DNA from: a virus
Virus record (IMG/VR): IMGVR_UViG_3300025379_000005
Coordinates: 42,652-106,651 of that record
Length of the DNA stretch: 64,000 nt
Strand: one strand, 5' to 3'
Both the position numbers and the translations under genes were made by a program. Under the pieces are notes generated by a model, which worked only from the letters and a program-made list of their open reading frames with translations, was not told where the DNA came from and searched no databases. The stretch's first letter is position 1; the number at the start of each line of letters is the position of its first letter. Below, one piece after another: positions 7,874 to 15,949 of the stretch.

Positions 7874-9072
7874 TGAGTGATTATTTAGCTAGAACTAACC
7901 CTTGGCCTTACGACATAACAATTACTGGTGCAAAGGGTGGTTATTATCAAACTAAAGAGTACGGGGACATGTTTGATATGGCCTGTGGTATTGCTGTAAA
8001 CAATTTAGGTCACAGAAACAAAAAGATTCTTAATGCCTCATTGAAAGTTTTAGATAAGTATGCTCACGTTAATGTTTATGGTGAGTTCAATATTAAAGAG
8101 CAATTGAAGTATGCTGAACTATTAAGTGAACGTTTTTCAACCCTTACAATGAGTAATGGAATTGATGAAAATAATAAAACTTGGTTCTGCACTAGCGGAA
8201 CAGAAGCAAATGAACTTGCCATGAAGCTTGCAATGCTAAGTACACAAAGAAAAGGTTTCATTGCCCTTGAGAATGGTTTTCATGGACGTACTCTTGGAAG
8301 TTTGAGTTTAACTCACAAACCTCAATACAGAGAACCATTTAAGAGTATGGTTAACAAAAATCTTACTAAGTGGATTGTTCCTGGAGAAGAAATCCCAGAT
8401 GAGTATAAAGACAGAGCAGCATTTTTTATGGAACTGGTTCAAGGAGAAGCAGGAGTAGTTGCTCAAGACAAAGAATGGGCAAAGTATGTTAGTGACTGGT
8501 GTCATGAAAATGGTGTTCTTTTGGTCATTGATGAAGTACAAACAGGGTTTGGTAGAACCGGTACACACTTTGTTCTTGACCAATACCAAGATGTTTATCC
8601 GGACATTGTAACCTTGGGGAAAGCAGCAGGTGGAGGTTATCCTTTGGGTGCAGTAGTTGCTAGTTCTGAAAGGTGGAACTCTATTTCTAGAGACATGCCA
8701 TTTGCTCACCTAAGTACATTCGGTGGTAATCCAATGAGTGTTGCTGCCGGTACAGTCATGTTTAAAGAAACAGAAAAACCACAACTTCTTGGTAATGTTA
8801 AAGATGGTGAAATACTAGCAAGAAGTGTATTCCAAGATTTTGAACATGCTTACATTAGAGGCAAAGGTTTGATGTTGGGGTTAGTTTTAGATGATGCAAT
8901 TGATATAGATACAGTTGTTCAAAACATCTGGGACAATAAAGTTTTTTGTGGAAGAGTCTTATATGGGTCAAATACAATTCGTTTATATGCACCCTTGAAT
9001 ACCACACCATCAGATGTATATAATAAGTTCTTGAGGGTAAGAGACGCTGTAGAACAGAGTATCAAGAGTTGA
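7873..9072 (+). CDS. Class III PLP-dependent aminotransferase
   Basis: 399 aa, full length for the acetylornithine/4-aminobutyrate/omega-aminotransferase family. Seen: CTSGTEANELAMKLA (PLP phosphate loop), NGFHGRTLGSLSLT, VLLVIDEVQTGFGRTG (Asp binding the PLP ring nitrogen), TLGKAAGGGYPLGA (Schiff-base Lys about residue 257), STFGGNPMSVAAG. Such enzymes convert an aldehyde or ketone to a primary amine. Directly downstream of an aldehyde-producing LuxE/LuxC pair it would aminate the aldehyde they make. Strong GGAGG ribosome-binding site; a promoter begins at the stop codon, so it ends the operon. Confidence 0.9.
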   Translation: MSDYLARTNPWPYDITITGAKGGYYQTKEYGDMFDMACGIAVNNLGHRNKKILNASLKVLDKYAHVNVYGEFNIKEQLKYAELLSERFSTLTMSNGIDENNKTWFCTSGTEANELAMKLAMLSTQRKGFIALENGFHGRTLGSLSLTHKPQYREPFKSMVNKNLTKWIVPGEEIPDEYKDRAAFFMELVQGEAGVVAQDKEWAKYVSDWCHENGVLLVIDEVQTGFGRTGTHFVLDQYQDVYPDIVTLGKAAGGGYPLGAVVASSERWNSISRDMPFAHLSTFGGNPMSVAAGTVMFKETEKPQLLGNVKDGEILARSVFQDFEHAYIRGKGLMLGLVLDDAIDIDTVVQNIWDNKVFCGRVLYGSNTIRLYAPLNTTPSDVYNKFLRVRDAVEQSIKS

Positions 9073-9097
9073 TTTATTAATCAATCTAATATAAAAT
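9069..9097 (+). promoter_or_regulatory. Sigma70-type promoter TTGATT-N17-TAAAAT
   Basis: TTGATT 9069-9074 overlaps the aminotransferase stop codon; TAAAAT 9092-9097. Spacer 17. Precedes the queD/queE/folE/replication operon. Confidence 0.7.
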
Positions 9098-9119
9098 AAT
9101 AAGAAAGTAAGGAGAAGTA

Positions 9120-9344
9120 ATGCAAGAAAATATTGAAGAAATTCGTTCCAAACTTTGGGATTTGTATAACAGGTTTGCCAAAGCTCGTGGTGAATGGAAT
9201 GATGGTTATAAACAAGGAGTTATGGACTCACTTTCAATTGTAAGTGAAGTAGACAGGGCTTCACACAAGACAGATGAGAATGACCACTTTGTAGACATTG
9301 AAAAGTTTAAAAACAATTATTTTAAGAAGGATTTTGGAAAGTGA
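9120..9344 (+). CDS. Hypothetical protein, 74 aa
   Basis: Begins MQENIEEIRSKLWDLYNRF after AAGGAGAAGTA. Predicted two-helix acidic protein, no motif recognised. Its stop overlaps the queD GTG start. First gene of the 7-deazaguanine synthesis operon. Confidence 0.6.
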   Translation: MQENIEEIRSKLWDLYNRFAKARGEWNDGYKQGVMDSLSIVSEVDRASHKTDENDHFVDIEKFKNNYFKKDFGK

Positions 9345-9796
9345 ATCTAATCTCTAAGGAAATAGAATTTGACCTTGGCCATCGTGTTAGTACACATGGT
9401 AGCAAGTGTCGCAATCCTCACGGTCACCGTTATAAGGTTCGTGTAACTTGTGAAGGAGATATTATAGATGATGTTAGCCGTCCTGACCATGGAATGCTTA
9501 TTGACTTTGGTAATCTTAAGACAATTATGAACAAGCGTATCCATGATGTTTTAGACCACGGTTTTTGTGTATGGGAGAATGACCATGTTGTTCGTAACAT
9601 GATGGAAGATGAGGCGCATGGCCAAGGTTGGAACTATATTGTTTTCCCTTACATACCAACAGCAGAAAACATTGCTCGTTGGTCTTGGGAAGAAATTAAG
9701 GACGACATTGAGGTAGAGTTTGGTAACGACCTCAGGTTGTATGAAGTAGCCGTGTGGGAAACGCCTACATCGGTAGCCTATTGTAGAGGAGAATAA
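9341..9796 (+). CDS. queD: 6-carboxytetrahydropterin synthase
   Basis: 151 aa, usual length. QueD turns dihydroneopterin triphosphate into 6-carboxy-tetrahydropterin, the second step to 7-deazaguanines. Seen: FDLGHRV (first Zn His), SKCRNPHGHRYKVRV (catalytic Cys and two Zn His), GMLIDFGNLK, LDHGF, PTAENIARW and VWETPTSVAYC (Glu contacting the pterin). GTG start overlaps the previous stop. Works with FolE and QueE encoded just downstream. Confidence 0.9.
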   Translation: MNLISKEIEFDLGHRVSTHGSKCRNPHGHRYKVRVTCEGDIIDDVSRPDHGMLIDFGNLKTIMNKRIHDVLDHGFCVWENDHVVRNMMEDEAHGQGWNYIVFPYIPTAENIARWSWEEIKDDIEVEFGNDLRLYEVAVWETPTSVAYCRGE

Positions 9797-9798
9797 TA

Positions 9799-9996
9799 AT
9801 GGGTGCAGGAAAGAATTTTCTAAATTGGTTGCAAGGAACATTTGGTGGCAATAACAGTATGCCAGAAATCCCAGAAATTCCACTAGCAGTAGAGGCACCG
9901 AAGCCAGAACCAAAGAAGGCAAAGCCAGCAGCAAAAAAGGCAACAACTAAGAAAGCAGCACCTAAAAAGGCCGCACCAAAGAAGAAGGACCAATAA
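9799..9996 (+). CDS. Histone H1-like Lys/Ala/Pro-rich protein
   Basis: 65 aa. An N-terminal segment MGAGKNFLNWLQGTFGG is followed by an acidic linker and a tail of AKKA/APKK repeats, like bacterial histone-H1-like and eukaryotic linker-histone tails. Likely binds DNA nonspecifically. Lies between queD and queE with TAATG coupling to the next small gene. Confidence 0.55.
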   Translation: MGAGKNFLNWLQGTFGGNNSMPEIPEIPLAVEAPKPEPKKAKPAAKKATTKKAAPKKAAPKKKDQ

Positions 9997-10127
9997 TGCA
10001 CGTAGTATTAGTATTTATTTTGCCAGCACTATTCTTTATGGGTGTTGGTGCTTTTATTCACATGTTTTCTCAGGGTGTTAAAAGTGGCATTTATCAAAAG
10101 ACTAAGGCACCAAAGAAGAGGAAGTAA
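9996..10127 (+). CDS. Small single-span membrane protein, 43 aa
   Basis: MHVVLVFILPALFFMGVGAF is one clear transmembrane segment; the C-terminus is basic (KTKAPKKRK), so topology should be N-out, C-in. Start overlaps the preceding stop, and its stop overlaps queE. Function unknown. Confidence 0.6.
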   Translation: MHVVLVFILPALFFMGVGAFIHMFSQGVKSGIYQKTKAPKKRK

Positions 10128-10837
10128 TGGCTGATTTAAGACTAGTAGAACACTATGTAAGTACCCAAGGTGAAGGTCCACGTACAGGACGTACAACACA
10201 ATTTGTACGTTTTGCAGGATGCAACATGACTTGTGCTGGTTGGCCTTGTGATACACCATTTGCTGTAGATGTTAAAATTTGGGGCAAAGAAGGTGGAAGT
10301 TACAAAAGGACTCCAGGTGAACTTCTAGAAGATTGTAAGAGTAAGAGAGAAGAAACAGGTGCTAATAACATCTGTCTAACAGGTGGTGAACCTTTTCTTC
10401 AACCAAATGATAAGATGGATGACTTGATTATCCTTCTAACACAGAATGGTTTTGAGGTTGAGGCATTCTCTAATGGTAGTTTCCTTTACTCAGACATTGC
10501 TCTAGAACATGTTACCTTTATGATGGACTGGAAGTTAGGTGGTTCAGGAGAAGCACAAACTCGTAGAGAAAATCGTACAATGAACGCTGCTAAGATTCGT
10601 AATGGTAGCGGTATTAAGTTTGTTTGTAAGGATGGCAATGACTTTAATGAAGCATTGGAAGTTCATGATTTTCTAAAAGGGCAAGTCCGCTCAGGTGTAA
10701 GATTCTGGGCAGGTAGTGCCTGGGATGTTTACCCAACAAAAGATTTAGTAGCAAAGATGCTTGAACATCAGGTTCCATGGAGTCTAAATGTTCAAGTACA
10801 CAATTATATTTGGCCCGCAAATGAAAGAGGAAGATGA
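10127..10837 (+). CDS. queE: 7-carboxy-7-deazaguanine synthase (radical SAM)
   Basis: 236 aa. QueE converts 6-carboxytetrahydropterin to 7-carboxy-7-deazaguanine (CDG). Seen: LRLVEHYVSTQGEGPRTGR at the N-terminus, GCNMTCAGWPCDTPFAVD with a C-x3-C-x4-C cluster-binding motif rather than the usual C-x3-C-x2-C, NNICLTGGEPFLQ (SAM-binding GGEP), and DWKLGGSGE. Residue order and length otherwise match the family. CDG is the last 7-deazaguanine precursor whose synthesis can be accounted for in this window. Confidence 0.88.
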   Translation: MADLRLVEHYVSTQGEGPRTGRTTQFVRFAGCNMTCAGWPCDTPFAVDVKIWGKEGGSYKRTPGELLEDCKSKREETGANNICLTGGEPFLQPNDKMDDLIILLTQNGFEVEAFSNGSFLYSDIALEHVTFMMDWKLGGSGEAQTRRENRTMNAAKIRNGSGIKFVCKDGNDFNEALEVHDFLKGQVRSGVRFWAGSAWDVYPTKDLVAKMLEHQVPWSLNVQVHNYIWPANERGR

Positions 10838-11511
10838 TGACACCGAATGTACACTATACCAAAACAGGTATCTTAATAGAAGAAAGTAAGGAAATGAAGA
10901 TTAAAAAGTCAAACCCACAAATATTGAATGAAAGTGATAGAGAAGCTTATGGTTTCCAAGTTGCTAAAGAAAATGTTAGAGGGTTGCTTAGTTACATGGG
11001 AGAAGATGTAAGCCGTGAAGGTTTGCTTGACACACCACGTAGAGTTGTAGAGATGTATGAGGAATTAACAAGCGGGTATGTAATGGACCCAATTGCAATT
11101 ATTGAGAAAGCAGTTTTTCATGAGCAAACAAAAGAAATGGTTATTGTCAAGAACATTCCGTTTTATAGTCTATGTGAGCATCATCTTGCTCCTTTCTTTG
11201 GTACTGCTACTATCGGTTATCTTCCTAACAACGGCCGTATTGTTGGCTTGTCTAAACTCGCTCGTGTATTGGATGCTTACGCTCGTAGGCTTCAGGTCCA
11301 AGAACGACTCGGAGCACAAGTCGCAGATGCGTTCTATAAATCCTCTCTCAAACCGGAGGGTGTAGGAGTTCACATTGAAGCAGAACACCTTTGCATGGCA
11401 ATGCGTGGTGTACAAAAGCCAGGTACCAGTACAACTACAGTTAGTATTCGTGGAATTTTTGAGTCAGACAAGGCAGTGAAAGACGAATGGACACGACTAG
11501 CCCTTTCGTAG
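10834..11511 (+). CDS. folE: GTP cyclohydrolase I
   Basis: 225 aa, with an N-terminal extension before the family domain (an alternative start at ATG 10894 would remove 20 residues). It opens GTP to dihydroneopterin triphosphate, the first step of the queuosine-type pathway. Seen: GLLDTPRRVVEMYEEL, FYSLCEHHLAPFFGTATIGY (Zn Cys/His), RIVGLSKLARVLDAYARR, RLQVQERL and EAEHLCMAMRGVQKPG (second Zn Cys). Overlaps queE at ATGATGA. Confidence 0.93.
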   Translation: MMTPNVHYTKTGILIEESKEMKIKKSNPQILNESDREAYGFQVAKENVRGLLSYMGEDVSREGLLDTPRRVVEMYEELTSGYVMDPIAIIEKAVFHEQTKEMVIVKNIPFYSLCEHHLAPFFGTATIGYLPNNGRIVGLSKLARVLDAYARRLQVQERLGAQVADAFYKSSLKPEGVGVHIEAEHLCMAMRGVQKPGTSTTTVSIRGIFESDKAVKDEWTRLALS

Positions 11512-12017
11512 GGGTACTAAACCCAGAAGAAGTAATCCGTAAAGGTTATATTTCAAACACAATTACAGACAGGATTCAACCAAATAGCATTGACCTGACT
11601 GTTCAGAGTGTTTATGTAATCTCCGGACCACTGATTCTTTTTGCAGACAAAGAAACAAAGAGGCAATTACCAGAGTATAACTTAATAAAGCCTTTTCCTT
11701 ATGAAGGAAGAGACATGTATTTGTTAGAACCTGGTATTCGTTATCAAGTTGAATTTAACGAAACTCTAAGTTTTGATACTTCTATTTGTGGAATCACTCT
11801 TGTTCGTAGTACTATGGCAAAGAGTGGTTGCAGTGGTGAAAACGGTCTTTTTGACAGTGGATATCATGGTGCATGTGGAATGATGGTATCAGTGCAAACA
11901 CCTTCTTATATTGAAGTTGGTTCAAGTATTGCACAGATGGTTTTCTTTTCTACAAACAGTAGTAAAGTTTATAATGGTTTCTATCAGGGATCCGAAAGCC
12001 CAATGGAGTGGAATTAA
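11487..12017 (+). CDS. dCTP deaminase / dUTPase-superfamily protein
   Basis: 176 aa. N-terminal ITDRIQPNSIDLTVQSVYVI and LLEPGIRYQVEFNETL match the dCTP deaminase fold; TLVRSTMAKSGC and GLFDSGYHGACGMMVSV correspond to the trimer active-site strands (RSSLAR..., DPGFxG...). Probably deaminates dCTP or hydrolyses dUTP, feeding dTTP synthesis. Overlaps folE by 25 bases. The residue replacing the deaminase catalytic Glu cannot be settled without alignment. Confidence 0.75.
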   Translation: MDTTSPFVGVLNPEEVIRKGYISNTITDRIQPNSIDLTVQSVYVISGPLILFADKETKRQLPEYNLIKPFPYEGRDMYLLEPGIRYQVEFNETLSFDTSICGITLVRSTMAKSGCSGENGLFDSGYHGACGMMVSVQTPSYIEVGSSIAQMVFFSTNSSKVYNGFYQGSESPMEWN

Positions 12018-12385
12018 TGGAAAAATTAGCACAACAGAATGATTCAATGTTTGAAAGAAATATTGCAATCATTGCCAGTAGAAAAAATCAAGTGCTTACC
12101 TATAGTGATGGTTTTGTATTTGAAGGTTTTCTTTGTGGTCTAGATGAAAATTGGGTTCAGATGTATGGTCATGAAGAAGACCAAACCGACCCTCAATCTA
12201 GGTGGAGATTTATACTTTTGGGTAAGAATAACATTTCTGGTATTATTCCTTCAGGAAAGACATTGTATGATGTTGATGCTGAAACCCGAGAGTATGTAGA
12301 AAAGAAAATTAAGATGTTTTCTGAAGTTAGTGAGAAGTTCTTAGGAGCAAAGGAAAAGAATGACAGTAGGAGAGAAAAGTTTTGA
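12017..12385 (+). CDS. Sm/LSm-like beta-barrel protein (putative)
   Basis: 122 aa, start chosen at TAATG. GFVFEGFLCGLDENWVQMYG followed by WRFILLGKNNISGIIP resembles the five-strand Sm fold (a 'G..F.G.L.g.D.....l' strand pair, then a short 'I...NI.GI' strand), as in Hfq and LSm proteins. An RNA-binding role would be notable here given the structured RNAs elsewhere in the genome, but the match is by pattern only. Confidence 0.4.
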   Translation: MEKLAQQNDSMFERNIAIIASRKNQVLTYSDGFVFEGFLCGLDENWVQMYGHEEDQTDPQSRWRFILLGKNNISGIIPSGKTLYDVDAETREYVEKKIKMFSEVSEKFLGAKEKNDSRREKF

Positions 12386-12824
12386 TGAACCTGTTCGTGA
12401 TTATGATAATGATAGTTATGATGAAGTCGTTATTGTAAAAGCGAATGAGAAGTCATCTCAACAAGAAATTGATTTGGTAAATGCTACACCAAAAGAGTTG
12501 TTAGTTTATTTTGCCAATAGATTTAAAGAAACACAAGGCTTTGAATACAATGTTGAGTGGGTTAAAGAAATGGCAATCTTTAAAAGTTTTAAAGAACGTT
12601 ATGGTGATGATGCAGGTCCAATGATTTCACTCTTGTTTGATAAGTACAATTGTGTTATAAATGGAGACGTTATGACTGCAACTGCCTTTACTCAAGGTGC
12701 AAAGTGGATTCAAGACAAGCTTTATATTGAACTTAAGAAAGATATTATTCGGGAAAGTATGCCCGGACCGGATACAGAAGGGTTGATGCACACTAATGAG
12801 TTCCTTAAACGATTCGCTGTTTGA
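12360..12824 (+). CDS. Hypothetical replication-block protein, 154 aa
   Basis: Acidic N-terminus (DEPVRDYDNDSYDEV), then a helical domain. It overlaps its neighbours on both sides (26 and 29 bases) and directly precedes the helicase loader, so it may be an accessory of helicase loading. No family recognised. Confidence 0.6.
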   Translation: MTVGEKSFDEPVRDYDNDSYDEVVIVKANEKSSQQEIDLVNATPKELLVYFANRFKETQGFEYNVEWVKEMAIFKSFKERYGDDAGPMISLLFDKYNCVINGDVMTATAFTQGAKWIQDKLYIELKKDIIRESMPGPDTEGLMHTNEFLKRFAV

Positions 12825-13596
12825 TTGGGAAAAAGATTACGTTAACCTAAGGTTTCAATTTCTAGATGATGGAGATGTAGAGTTCCTTTCTGCAAAAAGT
12901 CCTCAGTTTGAGAAGTTTAATAAGGTTGGTTGCCCAACTTGTTCTGACAACAGTTGTGGTGAGTGTAAAACACAACTCCAACTCTATAAGCACTATTTAA
13001 AGGCAGGCATTGGTTTAAACTATCAAAGGTTAGGCTGGGATGATTTCCATGGTGATGATAAGGCACTTGAACTTGCTAAGATTTACCTTGGTAAGAATAA
13101 AGAGTTTGTCAAAGGTGGTATGGGCATTATGTATCACGGAACCTGGGGAACCGGTAAGACTTTGTTGACCAGTCTTATGGCAAAAGAGCTAGTAAAGTTA
13201 GGTTATAGTGTTTACTTTGCTACTTTTACTCAAATGGTAGATGAGTTTACTAGAGGTTGGGGTAGTAATGAAGACAAGGCAAGATTTGAAGCTAAAGTGG
13301 TTAAGAGTGACATTTTCTTTCTTGATGATGTTGGAAAAGAATTTAGAACAAAAAACAATTTGTCTGAAGCCACTTTTGACCATGTACTTAGACAACGTGC
13401 TCTAGATAACAGGCCAACTTTTATTACCACAAATATGGATGAGAAGGACCTTGCAGAAGGTTATGGTAGTGCTATATTTTCTCTCTTGAAAGAGCGAATG
13501 ATTGTCCATAAAATGGAAGGTAACGACTATCGTGAATTTGCTAGAGATAGAACATTAGATGAAATTGCAGACGGAACAGTTAGAAAGATTAGATAG
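12796..13596 (+). CDS. DnaC/IstB-like helicase loader ATPase with zinc finger
   Basis: 266 aa. Residues 45-60 carry CPTCSDNSCGEC, a four-Cys zinc site as in several DnaC/DnaI-type loaders. The AAA+ domain follows: MYHGTWGTGKTLLTSL (Walker A), VYFATFTQMVDEF, DIFFLDDVGKEF (Walker B), and PTFITTNMDEKDL (sensor 1). It should load the DnaB-like helicase encoded immediately downstream, whose GTG start overlaps its stop. Confidence 0.82.
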   Translation: MSSLNDSLFDWEKDYVNLRFQFLDDGDVEFLSAKSPQFEKFNKVGCPTCSDNSCGECKTQLQLYKHYLKAGIGLNYQRLGWDDFHGDDKALELAKIYLGKNKEFVKGGMGIMYHGTWGTGKTLLTSLMAKELVKLGYSVYFATFTQMVDEFTRGWGSNEDKARFEAKVVKSDIFFLDDVGKEFRTKNNLSEATFDHVLRQRALDNRPTFITTNMDEKDLAEGYGSAIFSLLKERMIVHKMEGNDYREFARDRTLDEIADGTVRKIR

Positions 13597-14870
13597 TGGA
13601 CATTGAAAAGGCCTTTGTGCCGCATTTCACAAAGTTAGAAAGCATTAAAGTAATTTGGGATAAAGGAGTAAGAGGTGAACACTTTTTTGACGATGGTGTT
13701 CGTGAACTCTTTGAATATTCTATAGAATACTACATCAAGAGTGAGTTCAAGCAAACTATTACAAGAGAGTTCTTGGAAGAAAAGTTTTCTGACTACTTTG
13801 TTAAGAATGAATGGCCAGACGGTGAATACCTTGTAGTTGTATTGATTGAGGAATTACTCACTAAGTATCGCAAGACAACCACTCAGAATGTCCTTTTAAA
13901 AGCAGCACATGAACTAGATACTGACCCAGAGGCCGGTATTACAATGGCACTTAATAATCTGACAAAGATTCAAAGTGACACATCAACTCGTGAACGCATT
14001 GAAATTTACGGTGAGGGTTATGAACGCCGTACTAATGAGTATGTAGATAATCAGTTGAACAATAACAAAACTAAGCAAGGTATTTACCTTGGTTGGGATG
14101 AATTAAATAACCACACCTACGGTATTCAAAAGGGTGAACTTGCTGTAGTTGTTGGTATTCCTAATGTTGGTAAGTCATGGATTGGTTCTCACATTGCACT
14201 TGAAGCTGCTAAGCGTAAAAACAAAGTTTACTTTGCATCACTTGAACTCCGTAAAGAACTAACTCTTATGAGACTTGACTGCCTTGCAAGTGGTGTACCT
14301 TACTCAAGATATGAACGTGGTGAATTAACACCTGCTGAGTTAAAGCGACTAAAAGAAGCAAGAGAAGAAATTATGGAATATGGTGAGTATCTATTGATTG
14401 ACTCACCAAGTCGTAAGAGTGAAAGAACAGTTCTTGAACTTTACTCTAAAGCAAAGCATTGGGGTGCAGATCTAATTGTTGGTGACCAATTGTCTTGGTT
14501 GACCAATGAGAAGAACTACGGTACAGCAAGTAACTTTCAAACATTGCAGATGGCAGAAGTAATTACAGATGTTGCTAGTATTAACCGTGAAATGGGGATG
14601 GCAAGTGTTTGGTTGGCACAGTTTAACCGTGAAGCAATGAAGGGTAAGCAAAAGCGAGGAGACCTTGGTCAAATTGGACTTTCATCACAAATTGAACAAA
14701 TTGTTGACTGGGCCTTTGGTATTGGTGCAACTAAAGAAATGAAGTCACAAGAAGCACTAATCTTTGACATTATGAAAAGTCGTAGAAGTAACTTGAAGAG
14801 TTGGATGATGGGCTTTGAACTAAAGGACCGCACCAAGTTGGAGTTTGTAAGAGAGTTCGAAGACGAATAA
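13596..14870 (+). CDS. DnaB-family replicative helicase
   Basis: 424 aa, GTG start overlapping the loader gene. The C-terminal RecA-like domain shows AVVVGIPNVGKSWIGSHIA (Walker A), KVYFASLELRKELTLMRL, DLIVGDQLSWL (Walker B-like), and ASVWLAQFNRE followed by GLSSQIEQIVDWAFGI and FDIMKSRRS (H4-type and Arg finger region). The N-terminal domain is short, as in T7/phage-type DnaB-like helicases. Unwinds the fork ahead of the DnaE polymerase encoded downstream. Confidence 0.88.
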   Translation: MDIEKAFVPHFTKLESIKVIWDKGVRGEHFFDDGVRELFEYSIEYYIKSEFKQTITREFLEEKFSDYFVKNEWPDGEYLVVVLIEELLTKYRKTTTQNVLLKAAHELDTDPEAGITMALNNLTKIQSDTSTRERIEIYGEGYERRTNEYVDNQLNNNKTKQGIYLGWDELNNHTYGIQKGELAVVVGIPNVGKSWIGSHIALEAAKRKNKVYFASLELRKELTLMRLDCLASGVPYSRYERGELTPAELKRLKEAREEIMEYGEYLLIDSPSRKSERTVLELYSKAKHWGADLIVGDQLSWLTNEKNYGTASNFQTLQMAEVITDVASINREMGMASVWLAQFNREAMKGKQKRGDLGQIGLSSQIEQIVDWAFGIGATKEMKSQEALIFDIMKSRRSNLKSWMMGFELKDRTKLEFVREFEDE

Positions 14871-15871
14871 TGCAAAAGTTAAGCGATGTTTTTAGAGGAC
14901 TTGATGCCGAAGGTGTACTAAGAGACCTTTTAAATGTACATGAAATTACAGAAATGGGTGATGAGTTAATCCATTCATGCAGGTTGCCTTTTGGTATGCA
15001 CAAGAATGGTGATGCTAATCCAAGTGCAAGTCTTAATAAAAAAGATCTTGTCTTTAATTGTTTTACTTGTGGTGGTGGAAGTATTGTCTGGTTGGTTCAG
15101 AATGTTATGGACATTGACCGTGATAGTGCTCTTGCAGAACTAAAAAATTATGCTAGTGGCTTAAAAGTAATACCAATAGAAGAGTTTATGGATAAGTTGA
15201 ATAAACTCTTTACAGATGAAGAAACAAAGAGATATGAAATACCAATTTACAATGAAAAGATTCTTAATCGCTGGACTTGCACTACTGACTACCTTACTTC
15301 TAGGGGAGTTAGTGAAGAAGTTCAAAGGCAAATGCAAACAGGATTGGATAGAGGTAGGCTGGAGTATCGTAAATCAATCACTGGGCAGGATACTGTCCAT
15401 GTTAGTAGAGTAGTATTGCCTCACTTTATCAATGGGAAACTGGTTGGTTGGGTAGCAAGAAAAGTTGAGGAAATTAATGGAGTCAGTAAATATAAGAACT
15501 CTAAAGGTTTCCCAAGGCAGTATTCACTATACAACCAAGACAATGTTAAAGGTATGAAATCTATCTATGTAGTAGAAAGCCCTATGAGTGTTCTTGTACT
15601 TAAGAGTCGTGGCATTGAAAATGTAGTTGCAACCTTTGGTGCAAAGTTCTCAGAACCTCAAGTAGAATTACTAAGAAACTTTAAAGAAGTTACAGTGTTC
15701 ATGGATGGGGATGCCCCAGGTAGAAGTGCTTCTGTCAATTTAATTAAGGCGCTAAGTAACTATACTAATGTAAAGGTCATTGATACTCCCGAAGGAGAAG
15801 ACCCAGCAAGTCTAGATAAAATACCACCAAGTGTAGGTCACTTCATTTATGAACTTTCTAAATGTGGTTGA
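14870..15871 (+). CDS. DNA primase (CHC2-like zinc finger plus Toprim)
   Basis: 333 aa. N-terminal zinc region: HSCRLPFGMHKNGDANPSAS then FNCFTCGGGSIVWLV (C...H...C..C). Toprim domain: SIYVVESPMSVLVLKS (catalytic Glu), then EVTVFMDGDAPGRSASVNLI (DxD). Lacks a helicase domain, consistent with the separate helicase gene, whose stop overlaps this ATG. Synthesises primers for DnaE. Confidence 0.88.
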   Translation: MQKLSDVFRGLDAEGVLRDLLNVHEITEMGDELIHSCRLPFGMHKNGDANPSASLNKKDLVFNCFTCGGGSIVWLVQNVMDIDRDSALAELKNYASGLKVIPIEEFMDKLNKLFTDEETKRYEIPIYNEKILNRWTCTTDYLTSRGVSEEVQRQMQTGLDRGRLEYRKSITGQDTVHVSRVVLPHFINGKLVGWVARKVEEINGVSKYKNSKGFPRQYSLYNQDNVKGMKSIYVVESPMSVLVLKSRGIENVVATFGAKFSEPQVELLRNFKEVTVFMDGDAPGRSASVNLIKALSNYTNVKVIDTPEGEDPASLDKIPPSVGHFIYELSKCG

Positions 15872-15896
15872 TTTTTTACTAACTGGTATATAAACT
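15868..15896 (+). promoter_or_regulatory. Sigma70-type promoter TTGATT-N17-TAAACT
   Basis: TTGATT 15868-15873 overlaps the primase stop; TAAACT 15891-15896 (an alternative -10, TATAAA, would give a shorter spacer). Precedes the SSB gene, which needs high expression. Confidence 0.6.
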
Positions 15897-15949
15897 AGTA
15901 AATGTAGTAAACCAAAAAACCAAAAAAATAAACCAAAAAGGATACTAAA

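Noticed and set aside
5791-9072. Bioluminescence operon
   Set aside because: No luxA/luxB, luxD or luxG homologs; only the acid-activating and reducing enzymes are present, followed by an aminotransferase.
9551-10001. Long - strand frames opposite queD and the Lys/Ala-rich gene
   Set aside because: They are reflections of biased codons in real + strand genes, with no ribosome-binding sites and no recognisable protein features.
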